From Cellvibrionales bacterium (GTDB lineage Bacteria > Pseudomonadota > Gammaproteobacteria > Pseudomonadales > JAHEIH01), in NCBI GenBank assembly GCA_024639455.1, contig JAHEIH010000014.1, positions 1-40,915 of the forward strand: a DNA stretch of 40,915 nucleotides, written 5' to 3'. The notes beneath the pieces were generated by a model that ran no database searches, was not told the origin of the DNA, and worked only from the letters and a program-made list of their open reading frames with translations. Within the stretch, counting starts at the first letter, position 1. Each line of letters starts with the position of its first letter. Both the position numbers and the translations under genes were made by a program. Positions 33,708 to 40,915 of this stretch are shown here, one piece after another.

Positions 33708-36032
33708 TTAGAAGTTGTAACCGACGGTCACACCTACCGTTCTTGGTGGTGCCAAGAAGCCAGCATTAGTCCGCGAACTATTCAGGATGAAGGTACCTTG
33801 GTAGATGAGCTCATCGGTCAAGTTCTTACCCCAAACGTTCACGTGCCACTTGTCATCTGGCGAATAGAACGCAAGGTTAGCATTAACCGTTGTCACCGCC
33901 TCTTGGCTCAGCGCATCTAAATTGAAGGGCGAGAAGTACACCTTACCCTTGTAGTTCAAACCCGCAGTGGCCATACCGTTCCAACCATTTTCCATATTGA
34001 AGCTGTAGTTACCCTTGATGGCATAAGATACCTTGGGTGACTGCACCAACTGATTACCGGCCAATTGCTGCTTGATGTTAACATCTGGAGCAATGATGCC
34101 AAATGCAGGTAATTGCTGTACTACGTCGAAGGGGTCAGCTGAGGTGTAGTCGTTGAATACGGGGTCCATCAACGTTGCGTTAGCATCGATGGTGAATTGG
34201 TCGTTAACCAACCATTTCACGTCCGCTTCGATACCTTTGATTTCTGCCGATGCTGCGTTTTCGTATACCAGCTGGAAGCCAGAAGCGCCCAGTGGCTCTG
34301 AACGGCCTTGTTGCAGGTCAGTGTAATCATAGAAGAAGGCAGCGGTGTTGAACTGAACCGTGCGATCCAAGAACATACCCTTCATACCAAACTCATATGA
34401 ATCGATAATTTCGGGATCCAGCGTTGCTGAACGCTGACCTGACAGGAAGATACCGCTCTTGAAGCCCTGTGAGTAAGAGCCGTAGAACATCACATCGTCG
34501 TTCATTGAATATTCCAAGCGCACGGTAGGCGTGAACTTGCTGAAGCTCTTCTCGTCTTGGTAGTCCAGCACAGGCGCGCCCGGCGCCGTCCAGTAAGAGG
34601 TGTCACCGCCGCGATCTTCTTGGCTGTAACGCCCGCCCAGAGTCAACTGCAGCTGCTCATTCAAGTCGATATCGACGTTGGCGAAAATAGCATTGGCTTT
34701 AGCAAAAGCGGTACCTTGGAACTGAATACAGTTGGTCTCGGGTGCCGCGCTCAGCAGGTCGCCACTATTGTTGTCACCAAAGCCACAGCCTGAAAGACCG
34801 GGCACATTGTTGGCAACTGCATCAGGTAGCAAGCGCAAATCTAAGCGAGTATCTGACGCCATGTCTTCTTTGAAGTAGTAGGCACCCACCAAACCGCGCA
34901 TCGTCTCGGTTTCGAAGTTCAAGCGGAATTCCTGACTGAACTGCTCGGTGTCGAGCATCTCTGACTGGATGTAGAAATCATCCTGGGTCATGTCGAAATC
35001 TTGCTGGGGTAGGCGGTAAAAGCTCTGCTTGTTGGTCACCGAGCTAAAGGTGTATCCGTCGGCCAAGTCGTAGCTAATATCCAGAGTGAAAGAATCCTGG
35101 TCTTTGTAGTTTTGCAAGTTAACATCTGAGTAGATGTCGCGATTGCCAACTGCGCGAGAGAATCCTTGTTTCTGAGGCACCAACATGGCAGCAACTGCCG
35201 GATCTACCGACGCTAATAGTTGGTCCGAGTATGACTGATCGCGGAATTTAGGCACGTAGTTTGTGTCGTCTTCTTTGTGCATCTCTGCTTTAAATAATAC
35301 GCGCAAATCGGTTTCGGCACCCCATAACAACTGCAAACGGGCCGACTGCTGCTTCGCGTCATCGATTTCGGTAATACCGTAGGCATTGTCGGCGTACAAG
35401 TTTTTACCATAACCGCCGCGGTCGATCATGCGGGCAGCGATACGGGCTTGCAGATTGTCACCCAGCGAACCACCGGCGGCCGCTTCCAATTTCATCAGAT
35501 TGTAATTACCCACGGTACCGCGGATGTAACCTTCAGTTTCAGCGGTGGGCTTTTTGGTGATGACGTTAACCGAACCACCAGTGGTGTTACGGCCGTAAAG
35601 CGTACCTTGTGGACCACGCAAAACTTCGATGCGATCAACATCGAATAAACTACCAAATTGCGCTGATGCCTGACTGGTAACAACGCCGTCGAAGTGCATC
35701 GCCACAGAAGGGTCACTGCCGGCGAAGGGGTTGTCGGTACCGATACCGCGGATCATGACTTGCGCGTAACCGAACGACTCACCGATCTGCAGGCTTGGTG
35801 CCATCGACATCAAGTCTTGAATGTTGTTTACGTCAGCGTTGACGATTTCATCTTCGCCCAACGCGGTAATGGCGATACCCACGTCTTGGCTGCTTTCAGA
35901 ACGCTTTTGCGCGGTAACCACAACTTCTTCAAGTTGGGCAGCGTTGGCGGCAGAAGCCCCCAAGCCAATAGCGGCACTAATGGCCAACGCAAGCGTTGAT
36001 CGGGTTGTTAGGGTTTTTGTGATGTGTGACAT
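33708..36032 (-). CDS. TonB-dependent outer-membrane receptor
   Basis: The 774-residue protein has a signal peptide (cleaved near ANAAQ, residue 32), a TonB-box-like LEEVVVTAQKR, a plug domain (about 45-160) with VMIRGIGTDNPFAGSDPSVA, VEVLRGPQGTLYGRNTTGG and VNVITKKP, and a 22-stranded barrel ending LAPPRTVGVTVGYNF with a C-terminal Phe. The plug layout is typical of the many Cellvibrionales/Sphingomonas-type receptors for hydrophobic or aromatic compounds and steroids rather than classic siderophore receptors; the ligand is unknown. AGGAG lies ahead of the ATG. The AraC-type regulator gene is directly upstream and an acyl-CoA dehydrogenase gene downstream. Confidence 0.95.
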   Translation of the reverse strand: MSHITKTLTTRSTLALAISAAIGLGASAANAAQLEEVVVTAQKRSESSQDVGIAITALGEDEIVNADVNNIQDLMSMAPSLQIGESFGYAQVMIRGIGTDNPFAGSDPSVAMHFDGVVTSQASAQFGSLFDVDRIEVLRGPQGTLYGRNTTGGSVNVITKKPTAETEGYIRGTVGNYNLMKLEAAAGGSLGDNLQARIAARMIDRGGYGKNLYADNAYGITEIDDAKQQSARLQLLWGAETDLRVLFKAEMHKEDDTNYVPKFRDQSYSDQLLASVDPAVAAMLVPQKQGFSRAVGNRDIYSDVNLQNYKDQDSFTLDISYDLADGYTFSSVTNKQSFYRLPQQDFDMTQDDFYIQSEMLDTEQFSQEFRLNFETETMRGLVGAYYFKEDMASDTRLDLRLLPDAVANNVPGLSGCGFGDNNSGDLLSAAPETNCIQFQGTAFAKANAIFANVDIDLNEQLQLTLGGRYSQEDRGGDTSYWTAPGAPVLDYQDEKSFSKFTPTVRLEYSMNDDVMFYGSYSQGFKSGIFLSGQRSATLDPEIIDSYEFGMKGMFLDRTVQFNTAAFFYDYTDLQQGRSEPLGASGFQLVYENAASAEIKGIEADVKWLVNDQFTIDANATLMDPVFNDYTSADPFDVVQQLPAFGIIAPDVNIKQQLAGNQLVQSPKVSYAIKGNYSFNMENGWNGMATAGLNYKGKVYFSPFNLDALSQEAVTTVNANLAFYSPDDKWHVNVWGKNLTDELIYQGTFILNSSRTNAGFLAPPRTVGVTVGYNF

Positions 36033-36107
36033 AGTGCTGTCTCCTATTGTAATGAATTACTGTCGTTATATTTATAAGTAAATTTAATTCTAAGTAGGCT
36101 TACAAAG

Positions 36108-36151
36108 AGTCACTATAGCAGTTAGTGACTAAAAAACATGCAAAAAGTGAC
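36108..36151 (-). promoter_or_regulatory. Candidate AraC-type operator and promoter of the TonB receptor
   Basis: AGTCACT (36108-36114) and AGTGACT (36124-36130) form an inverted repeat with a 9-bp spacer. The box GCAGTTAGTGAC (36118-36129) recurs as GCAAAAAGTGAC (36140-36151), 9 of 12 identical and exactly 22 bp apart, about two helical turns, as AraC proteins prefer. On the minus strand a TATAGT box (36112-36117) lies inside with only a weak -35, as at an activator-dependent promoter. The regulator gene is directly upstream. Confidence 0.5.
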
Positions 36152-36163
36152 AGGATGTTTTTT

Positions 36164-37216
36164 TTAGCTGCTTTTTTGTCCGCTTTTTAAACGATATTCA
36201 CGCGGGGAAATACCGGTCCACCCCTTGAAGGCTCGGGCAAACACCGCGGTATCTGAATAGCCAATGCGGCTGGCGATGTCAGCCACTGGTAAAGAATTGG
36301 CTAATAAATAGTGAATCGCCCTGTCTCGACGAACAATATCTTTCAATTCTTGATAACTTACCCCCTCTTCTTTTAACTTCCGAATGAACGTACGTTTCGA
36401 CATATGTAGACGGCGCGCCGCCGCCTCCAGGGTTGGAAGACCATCAGCTAGCGTCTTTTCGAGCAACGTTTTAATTTCGCGCGCCATACTGAATTCCACC
36501 CGTGGCTGCATGAACAGCTCATAAGGACAGTTACTCATAAATAGCCGCAGTGCTATAGCATCTTTCACCACTTCACGTTTTAAAAAGTTGCTCGAAAAGG
36601 ACAAACTCAACAGCTCTGCATCAAATGTAAATCGCGCAGGAAACATATGGTGATATTCTTCGCTGTGTTCGGTAAGCGCGTAGGGGAAATTAATCGATAC
36701 AAGCGGAATATTTTCACCAATCAACCACGCACTAAGCCGGTGCCAGGCCATCAGCGTCATTTCTGCAAATAAACGATGAGGATCTGAATGTGGCTGGTAA
36801 TTATGGAACACGAGCGTTGTTAAACCTTCTTCTTCTCGTAATTCGACCCGGTAGGCCTTAGTGGCAATACCATACATCCCTATAGCGGAATTCAAAGCCG
36901 ACTTTAAATTGGGTTCGTGCACCGCCAGCTTACATGCTATCCAAAATGTGCCACGAGGAATACGCGCGTTAGCGAGGCCCATTGCCTCATCGCCGAGCCT
37001 GTCCCAGATGATCAGCATCATATCAGCCAATTTTTTGATATCTACTCGCTGGGCAATGTCGGCAAATTCACCGCGCGCCAAATTGATCTCGTCCAATAAG
37101 GACTGCGCATCGATACCGTTTTTGATCGCCAATTCGAAGTAACGCACCACGAATAGATTAGAGGTAGTGCTAATGACTGGCGTAGGTGTATTAGGCATGT
37201 GTCGTTTTGCAATCAT
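36164..37216 (-). CDS. AraC-family transcriptional regulator (OruR/ArgR-like N-domain)
   Basis: The 350-residue regulator has an N-terminal ligand domain of the Arabinose_bd type (about 20-210; LFVVRYFELAIKNGIDAQSLL, FAEMTLMAWHRLSAWLIGE, SINFPYALTEHSEEYHHMF) and a C-terminal double helix-turn-helix (about 245-345): AAARRLHMSKRTFIRKLKE and VADIASRIGYSDTAVFARA followed by FKGWTGISPREYR. The length and N-domain are those of OruR-like regulators of catabolic genes. It starts at the ATG at 37216; M7 is an alternative. It lies upstream of the TonB receptor on the same strand, 131 bp away, and probably controls it. Confidence 0.93.
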   Translation of the reverse strand: MIAKRHMPNTPTPVISTTSNLFVVRYFELAIKNGIDAQSLLDEINLARGEFADIAQRVDIKKLADMMLIIWDRLGDEAMGLANARIPRGTFWIACKLAVHEPNLKSALNSAIGMYGIATKAYRVELREEEGLTTLVFHNYQPHSDPHRLFAEMTLMAWHRLSAWLIGENIPLVSINFPYALTEHSEEYHHMFPARFTFDAELLSLSFSSNFLKREVVKDAIALRLFMSNCPYELFMQPRVEFSMAREIKTLLEKTLADGLPTLEAAARRLHMSKRTFIRKLKEEGVSYQELKDIVRRDRAIHYLLANSLPVADIASRIGYSDTAVFARAFKGWTGISPREYRLKSGQKSS

Positions 37217-37385
37217 AAATGTATCTATGAAGTTAACTCAGCTGTTCAAAAGATGCTACATGGATGTGTAAAACATACTTTTCCATACAGTTAGCAAGGT
37301 TGACCTTTTCCCACATGAAAAATAAGGAATTTAATCTAGTCTTGAAACGCTATAAAAATATGTTGCAAGAGCGATATTTCGAGTA

Positions 37386-37556
37386 ATGACGACACACAAA
37401 GATAAAATTTTTGCCATTCGTGTGATGAGAATCTTTGTCACACCCACCTTTGTGCTCGACGCCGCGGGCAAGGTCATTATCTGGAATTTAGCCTGTGAAC
37501 GGCTAACCGGTGTTAAAGCTGAACACGTGATAGGCAGCAATGAGCAATGGCGCTAG
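37386..37556 (+). pseudogene. PAS-domain remnant ended by stop
   Basis: A 56-residue reading frame matches the first third of a PAS domain: TPTFVLDAAGKVIIWNLACE, RLTGVKAEHVIGSNEQWR, then a TAG at 37554. In many sensor proteins this stretch continues past the W with the rest of the PAS fold, which is absent here. No ribosome site is seen. It looks like the 5' scrap of a PAS-containing signalling gene. The 169 bp upstream to the AraC gene are intergenic without further features. Confidence 0.65.
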
Positions 37557-37896
37557 GTTCCTGTGTCCAAATCGCTTCTCGAAACCCTCCAAATAACGAT
37601 CCCTTTGGGTTTTACCCCATGTTCGCTCAGTATAACGACCGATATTTTTTACATCACGAGCGCGAGGAATAACTCGAACCTGAAACGTACAACTGAAGTG
37701 TAAGCGAACTTAACTCAGCAGGTCAGTCTGACAGGTGAAACATTTATCGGATTTGGCTTGAAGCTAACTTTTTCAAGGGATTAACAGATAAGGCCGCTTT
37801 ATTTCGGTCAATTGCGAATAAGTCCCTAGACCTGAGACAATCGAAAAGGCGGGAAGAAGTGGATGATCGTACCTTCCGTACCATGTTGATAAACTC
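37557..37896. other. Non-coding stretch before the AFG1-like gene
   Basis: I see no convincing gene in these 340 bp. Short open frames exist on both strands but none shows a family motif or ribosome site. A small perfect inverted repeat GTCAG-T-CTGAC is present near 37724. No promoter close to consensus stands ahead of the next gene. Confidence 0.5.
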
Positions 37897-39378
37897 ATGT
37901 GGCCCATAATGAAGACAGTAATGAAGAATATGGCAGCACAACAGCGTTTCCTACCGACAGGTCCCGTGACAGCGGCGTATGAACGCAAAGTGGATGCAGG
38001 GGAGGTGCAACGAGATCACGCGCAAGTCGCTCTGGCGGCAAAACTCGACGCCCTGCACGAGTCTCTTACCTCGCTCCCACCAGTACCCGTGCGCACCGAC
38101 AAACTAACCGAGAGCAACTCTACCAGCAGCAGTCCGCTGTTACTGATCAGATCCTTGGCATCCGTTCAGTCTTTTTTTCGAAAGAAGTTCCATTGGTGGT
38201 CTTTTAGTCCACCACCGCGGGGCATGTACATTCATGGACCGGTCGGGGCCGGCAAGAGCTTTCTAATGGATCTCTTTTACGCGTCGGTTAATGTTCCTGA
38301 AGATGATCCTTGCTTTAATCATGACAGCCACAGCCTCAAACACGCAAAAATTACCAAACGCCGCGTCCACTTTCATGCGTTCATGCTAGACGTCCATCAT
38401 CGAATCTTTGTCTACAAGCAGAGTCACCCACGAGATGATGCAATCCCCATCATTGCGCAGCAATTGGCACAGGAAGCGCAAATCCTCTGCTTCGATGAAT
38501 TTCAAGTAACAGACGTTGCCGATGCCATGATTTTGAAACGACTTTTTTTATCATTATTGGATTGGAATGTCGTGGTAGTGGCCACCTCGAATCGCTCTCC
38601 CGATGCCCTGTATGAGGGAGGCATTAACCGATCGCTCTTTTTGCCATTCATAGACATGTTAAAACACACGTTCGACATTATCTCCATGGACGATTCCGCC
38701 AAGGATTATCGACTCGAAACTCGAGCGGATGGTCAATCCTATTTTTGGTCAAACAAGGATGTTCATGGCGAAAATAATAGTGATAGCAACTTGCAGGCGC
38801 AGTTGAAAGAAATATTTGGTGACGCCGCATCCAGAACTGAAGCCGAGGTCGTTCACGTATTCTTCGGTCGCACCATCCAGGTCGCTCGATTGAATGATCG
38901 GTGCGCTTGGTTTGACTTTTCTGAGTTATGCTACCAACCGCTCGGCGCGGCTGATTATATTTCCCTCTGCGACCGATTTCCGGTCCTCATCGTCGACCGC
39001 GTGCCGCAATTAGACGCCAATCACCTCGACGAAGCGCGACGATTCGTGACCCTCATTGACGTGTGTTATGAATCTCGCACCCGATTGGTGCTGGGAGCAA
39101 AAGTCCCGCTCGATGAATTATTTGTCGATTTTGAAGCACAAGTCGAAAGCAGTGATGGAAATGAAGAATTGTTTGTCAGTGAGACAGGAGGGAGCTCGAG
39201 CTCCTTTGCGACGACCATGATCCGCACCAAAGAGGGTGAACAATTGGAATGGTCGGCGACGGGTCGGGTTGGCGTGTCATTGGCAAAATTGTCAGCCACC
39301 AATGATCTCGCCTTTTCCTTTCGACGAGCTGCGTCTCGGTTGGTAGAAATGGGTGGAAAGGAATGGGGACGGCAATAA
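37897..39378 (+). CDS. AFG1/ZapE-family ATPase, eukaryote-like
   Basis: The 493-residue P-loop ATPase belongs to the AFG1 (mitochondrial) / ZapE (bacterial division) family. Visible are TGPVTAAYERKVDAGEV at the N-terminus, Walker A GPVGAGKS (114-121), RRVHFHAFMLDVHHRI, Walker B ILCFDEFQ (196-203), sensor VVVVATSNRSPDALY, GGINRSLFLPFIDMLK, PLGAADYISLCDRF and RRFVTLIDVCYESRTRLVLGA. Bacterial ZapE is about 370 residues. Here there are extra stretches after the N-terminus and an insertion (about 410-470) with SSSSFATTMIRTKEGEQLEW and SATGRVGVSL before FSFRRAASRLVEMGGKEW, which I associate with plant and algal AFG1-like proteins. No Shine-Dalgarno is seen at this ATG or at in-frame ATGs 15, 27 or 36 bp downstream. 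Transfer from a eukaryote or contamination should be considered. Confidence 0.85.
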   Translation: MWPIMKTVMKNMAAQQRFLPTGPVTAAYERKVDAGEVQRDHAQVALAAKLDALHESLTSLPPVPVRTDKLTESNSTSSSPLLLIRSLASVQSFFRKKFHWWSFSPPPRGMYIHGPVGAGKSFLMDLFYASVNVPEDDPCFNHDSHSLKHAKITKRRVHFHAFMLDVHHRIFVYKQSHPRDDAIPIIAQQLAQEAQILCFDEFQVTDVADAMILKRLFLSLLDWNVVVVATSNRSPDALYEGGINRSLFLPFIDMLKHTFDIISMDDSAKDYRLETRADGQSYFWSNKDVHGENNSDSNLQAQLKEIFGDAASRTEAEVVHVFFGRTIQVARLNDRCAWFDFSELCYQPLGAADYISLCDRFPVLIVDRVPQLDANHLDEARRFVTLIDVCYESRTRLVLGAKVPLDELFVDFEAQVESSDGNEELFVSETGGSSSSFATTMIRTKEGEQLEWSATGRVGVSLAKLSATNDLAFSFRRAASRLVEMGGKEWGRQ

Positions 39379-39514
39379 CGAAAGGACCTCCCCTTATGAT
39401 TTGATTGATAAAAATTTTGAGAATTATAGATTGAGAGTATTAGCTCATTGAAGATGGGATAGTATTATCAACAGGGCAATATGAGTGCCATCCCCCGTTT
39501 ATGGTGTAGAGCCT

Positions 39515-39687
39515 AAGGTTGATCCTTTAAAATTGGTCGGGACGGCAGGGTGAAGGCGGGGTTTCAACAAGCAACGCTTGTTGCCGCCTGAACGACCGAG
39601 GGTCTCGCGAGGGCCGGGAATCCGAGGTGCGGACAACGAAAAAGGCCAACCGATAAGGTTGACCTTTTAGAATTGGTCGGGACGGCA
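39515..39687 (-). repeat. Two partial copies of a tRNA-Pro 3' end (att-like direct repeat)
   Basis: Positions 39515-39547 and 39655-39687 match over 33 bp with three differences. On the minus strand each reads TGCCGTCCCGACCA followed by an A/T-rich spacer and a terminator arm. GTCCCGACCA, with G72, A73 and CCA, is the 3' acceptor of tRNA-Pro, and the left copy also keeps the CCTGC of the T stem. Neither is joined to a tRNA body: to the right the sequence turns into unrelated DNA. The 107 bp between hold a 7-bp hairpin (AACAAGC and GCTTGTT near 39566-39582) and no gene. The 136 bp before the left copy, 39379-39514, are also non-coding. Confidence 0.75.
39637..39670 (-). terminator. Terminator of the lost tRNA-Pro gene
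   Basis: On the minus strand AAAGGTCAACC pairs with GGTTGGCCTTT (plus 39641-39651 with 39657-39667, one G-U pair) and ends in a T run. It directly follows the right-hand tRNA-Pro 3' end, as expected for that gene's native terminator. Confidence 0.8.
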
Positions 39688-39915
39688 TCGACTTAAAAGC
39701 CTCCCTATCTATCTGATTTTTAATAATTTAAATAAATTCGAAGTATATAAATACCGCCATTAATACCGCAAAATTTATGTACTGCATAATATATTTTTTA
39801 TAAAGGCGGACTGCTAAGTAACTACTACGCCCATCTTTAGCAGCTGACTTATTATGAACAATAACACGATTTGATGAATTGATAGCTATGGATCAAAAGG
39901 CGGTGATTATTATAA
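39688..39915. other. AT-rich spacer between the tRNA-Pro end and the endonuclease remnant
   Basis: This 228-bp stretch is much richer in A and T than the rest of the window and contains no gene. It has a short repeat, TACCGCCATTAA then TACCGC (near 39750-39768), and an inverted repeat CTGCTAA (39811-39817) with TTAGCAG (39837-39843). Confidence 0.55.
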
Positions 39916-40346
39916 CTACCCACACCTCCCTTCATAAACCCCATTAACATTCCCCTGAATCTTCCCAATCCTTTCCGCCCGGATACACTCCCAGTCACTC
40001 ACCGAATACATCTTGTCCCAGGCTTGCATGAGCTGGCGGGTTTGCTTGGACATTTTGTAGCAGGGGTATGTGGCCTCCATGTAGAGGTAGGCTCTGGCAA
40101 TTTGTCCTCGGGCATTCTCAGGAGGTTCAGCCTTGCGATCTTCAATCTTCATCTGGCAAGTGCCAAAGTCGGCTTCATCACCGGGCAGCATCGTGAAGTT
40201 ATAGTTAGACCGCATGGCATTCACGGCACCGATGGCGGGAAATAGATTGCACATATCAGACTGCATGTATCTGTACTCAGTATTCATCTTAGAGGCATAG
40301 TTTCGGCCTTTGAACGACTTACCCTCAGAACTGACACAGTCGGGAT
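39916..40346 (-). pseudogene. Endonuclease I (EndA/Vvn family), 5' end removed by an IS element
   Basis: The reading frame gives 143 residues of the C-terminal two thirds of a secreted/periplasmic endonuclease I: PDCVSSEGKSFKGRNYASKM, then NTEYRYMQSDMCNLFPAIG, AVNAMRSNYNFTMLPGDEAD, MKIEDRKAEPPENARGQIAR and AYLYMEATYPCYKMSKQ. The signal peptide and the EWEH-type catalytic His segment, about 100 residues, are missing. The break coincides with an IS6-like terminal repeat at 40347. A TTG at 40359, inside the IS end, could start a shortened frame, but without the catalytic His it should be inactive. Confidence 0.85.
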
Positions 40347-40582
40347 GGTTCTGTCGCAAACTGATACGAGATTCATCGAAATGGTATACTGACCCACCAA
40401 CATATCAAGGTTGAGCGGTTCATTATCAATTTCAAAGGCAGGCATTTTCATCAAGATATGATTATGTAGTCGGTGCGCTGGTATCTGGCTTACAGTCTCA
40501 GTTACCGCGATATTGAAGAGATTATGGCTGAACGTGGTTTCACAGTCGACCACAGTACAATCAACCGATGGGTTGTGTACTG
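40347..40582 (+). mobile_element. Decayed IS6-family insertion sequence (left end and N-terminal transposase)
   Basis: GGTTCTGTCGCAAA at 40347-40360 is an IS6-type terminal inverted repeat. About 80 bp inside, the frame FKGRHFHQDMIM (from 40431) leads, after an in-frame TAG at 40467, into SVRWYLAYSLSYRDIEEIMA and ERGFTVDHSTINRWVV, the N-terminal helix-turn-helix region of IS6-family DDE transposases. Homology stops near 40582; the catalytic DDE domain and the right terminal repeat are absent. The element is dead. Its left end lies precisely in the endonuclease gene. Confidence 0.85.
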
Positions 40583-40604
40583 TGGCTGCGCGCCATTCTC
40601 AATG

Positions 40605-40637
40605 CCGTCATCCCAGCAAAAGCTCGGATCTCGACGG
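40605..40637. repeat. REP-like imperfect palindrome
   Basis: CCGTC (40605-40609) and GACGG (40633-40637) enclose CCCAGC, AAAA and GCTCGG, giving an imperfect hairpin with a tetra-A loop. It resembles the dispersed CGTCATCCCAGC-type intergenic repeats of many proteobacteria. Only one copy is in the window. Confidence 0.5.
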
Positions 40638-40697
40638 GATAAGTGCCTAGGCCCTCTAAATGTGACAAGGCATCACCGATAGTTATGAAACGGCTTA

Positions 40698-40915
40698 TCA
40701 GCGTTTTGGCATCAGCAGCGCACATTTCAAGGCCATAATATTTCGACTGCCGGTCAGAAACATTGTCCAGCGGAGCTGTTCAGTTAATACATTTATTTTT
40801 TCTATTACCGCTTCGGCAGAATCTTGTGCCGGTTTTAAAAATGGCTGAGCCAATGCAGTTATGCCTGCACCAAGCCGAAGACACTTAGCGATGTCTAGCC
40901 CGCTGCGTATACCAC
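40698..40915 (-). CDS. fni: Type 2 isopentenyl-diphosphate delta-isomerase, C-terminus (partial)
   Basis: The frame enters from the right edge and ends at the stop at 40698-40700, giving the last 71 residues. GIRSGLDIAKCLRLGAGITA (FMN phosphate-binding loop of the TIM barrel), LAQPFLKPAQDSAEAVIEKI and LRWTMFLTGSRNIMALK are typical of the FMN-dependent type 2 IPP isomerase, which interconverts IPP and DMAPP. The gene was noticed by reading the minus strand at the window edge. The enzyme usually goes with a mevalonate or carotenoid cluster, which would lie to the right. Confidence 0.88.
   Translation of the reverse strand, partial: GIRSGLDIAKCLRLGAGITALAQPFLKPAQDSAEAVIEKINVLTEQLRWTMFLTGSRNIMALKCALLMPKR

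Noticed and set aside
36131-36163. A/T hairpin between the AraC gene and the TonB receptor gene as a terminator
   Set aside because: The stem is almost entirely A-T with a long loop and overlaps the candidate operator; termination is not convincing.
37744-37988. Minus-strand open frames upstream of the AFG1-like gene
   Set aside because: Two overlapping frames of 65-71 codons partly overlap the AFG1 start, without ribosome sites or recognisable motifs.
39541-39690. CRISPR-like or integron attC-like array at the repeats
   Set aside because: There are only two copies with three mismatches, no spacer series and no attC core; the match to a tRNA-Pro acceptor end explains them better.
39688-39760. 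A complete tRNA-Pro gene on the minus strand
   Set aside because: Only the acceptor 3' strand is present; no anticodon arm, D arm or 5' acceptor strand follows.
40284-40553. 89-residue minus-strand open frame across the IS6 end
   Set aside because: It is antisense to the transposase fragment and to the terminal repeat, with no motif of its own.

Overview
The window looks like the chromosome of a marine-type gammaproteobacterium, probably Cellvibrionales or a relative. This is an inference from gene content: a TonB receptor with an AraC regulator and an acyl-CoA dehydrogenase, a malonate uptake set, two exported S9 peptidases, many PAS/GGDEF signalling proteins and an OprP-type porin. No rRNA or other species marker is present. 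Most of the window is ordinary, densely coded chromosome. The last 3.5 kb (about 37.4-40.9 kb) is a patchwork of gene fragments, mobile-element debris and one foreign-looking gene.

Layout. 1-2020: end of an EF-Tu gene and its terminator, a duplicated 28-bp intergenic repeat, heme A synthase on the minus strand, and a tRNA with anticodon CAT behind a near-consensus promoter. 2018-4751: a tight minus-strand operon of a YeeZ-like NAD-dependent epimerase, a CmcJ/NvfI-type oxidoreductase, a zeta-class GST (maleylpyruvate/maleylacetoacetate isomerase type) with a large in-frame internal deletion, and a fumarylacetoacetase-family hydrolase. 4825-9831: asparagine synthase, a divergent shikimate dehydrogenase, a PocR-GGDEF diguanylate cyclase, a Tat-exported Dabb protein and a GFA-family zinc protein. 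9877-12575: madL-madM-matB, which should import malonate and activate it to malonyl-CoA. 12676-15983: a second exported Dabb protein, a ChaC-like cyclotransferase and a DPP IV-type peptidase. 16148-20808: a plus-strand run of S9 peptidase, APC amino-acid permease, dimethylarginine dimethylaminohydrolase (DDAH) and DUF2058, a plausible peptide/methylarginine salvage unit. 20834-31827: an OprP/O-like porin and a signalling block. The block holds a PAS-PAS-GGDEF-EAL protein with a substituted EAL metal ligand, an ankyrin protein, an orphan membrane sensor, a BvgS-like hybrid kinase, a diguanylate cyclase remnant, an azoreductase, and a PAS protein with a histidine-bearing helix but no kinase domain. 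31986-37216: acyl-CoA dehydrogenase, TonB-dependent receptor and AraC regulator, with candidate operator repeats between the last two.

37386-40915: a PAS remnant ended by a stop codon; an AFG1/ZapE-type ATPase whose length and C-terminus look eukaryotic rather than bacterial; two partial copies of a tRNA-Pro 3' end (one with its terminator) without the tRNA body, as expected of old integration sites; an AT-rich spacer; an endonuclease I gene cut by an IS6-family element that is itself decayed; a REP-like hairpin; and the C-terminus of type 2 isopentenyl-diphosphate isomerase (fni) running off the edge.

The best candidates for something undescribed are the eukaryote-like AFG1 gene beside broken tRNA-Pro ends, the CmcJ-family oxidoreductase operon with its deleted GST, and the peptidase-permease-DDAH unit. 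All family assignments come from reading motifs in the translated sequence; no database search was run.
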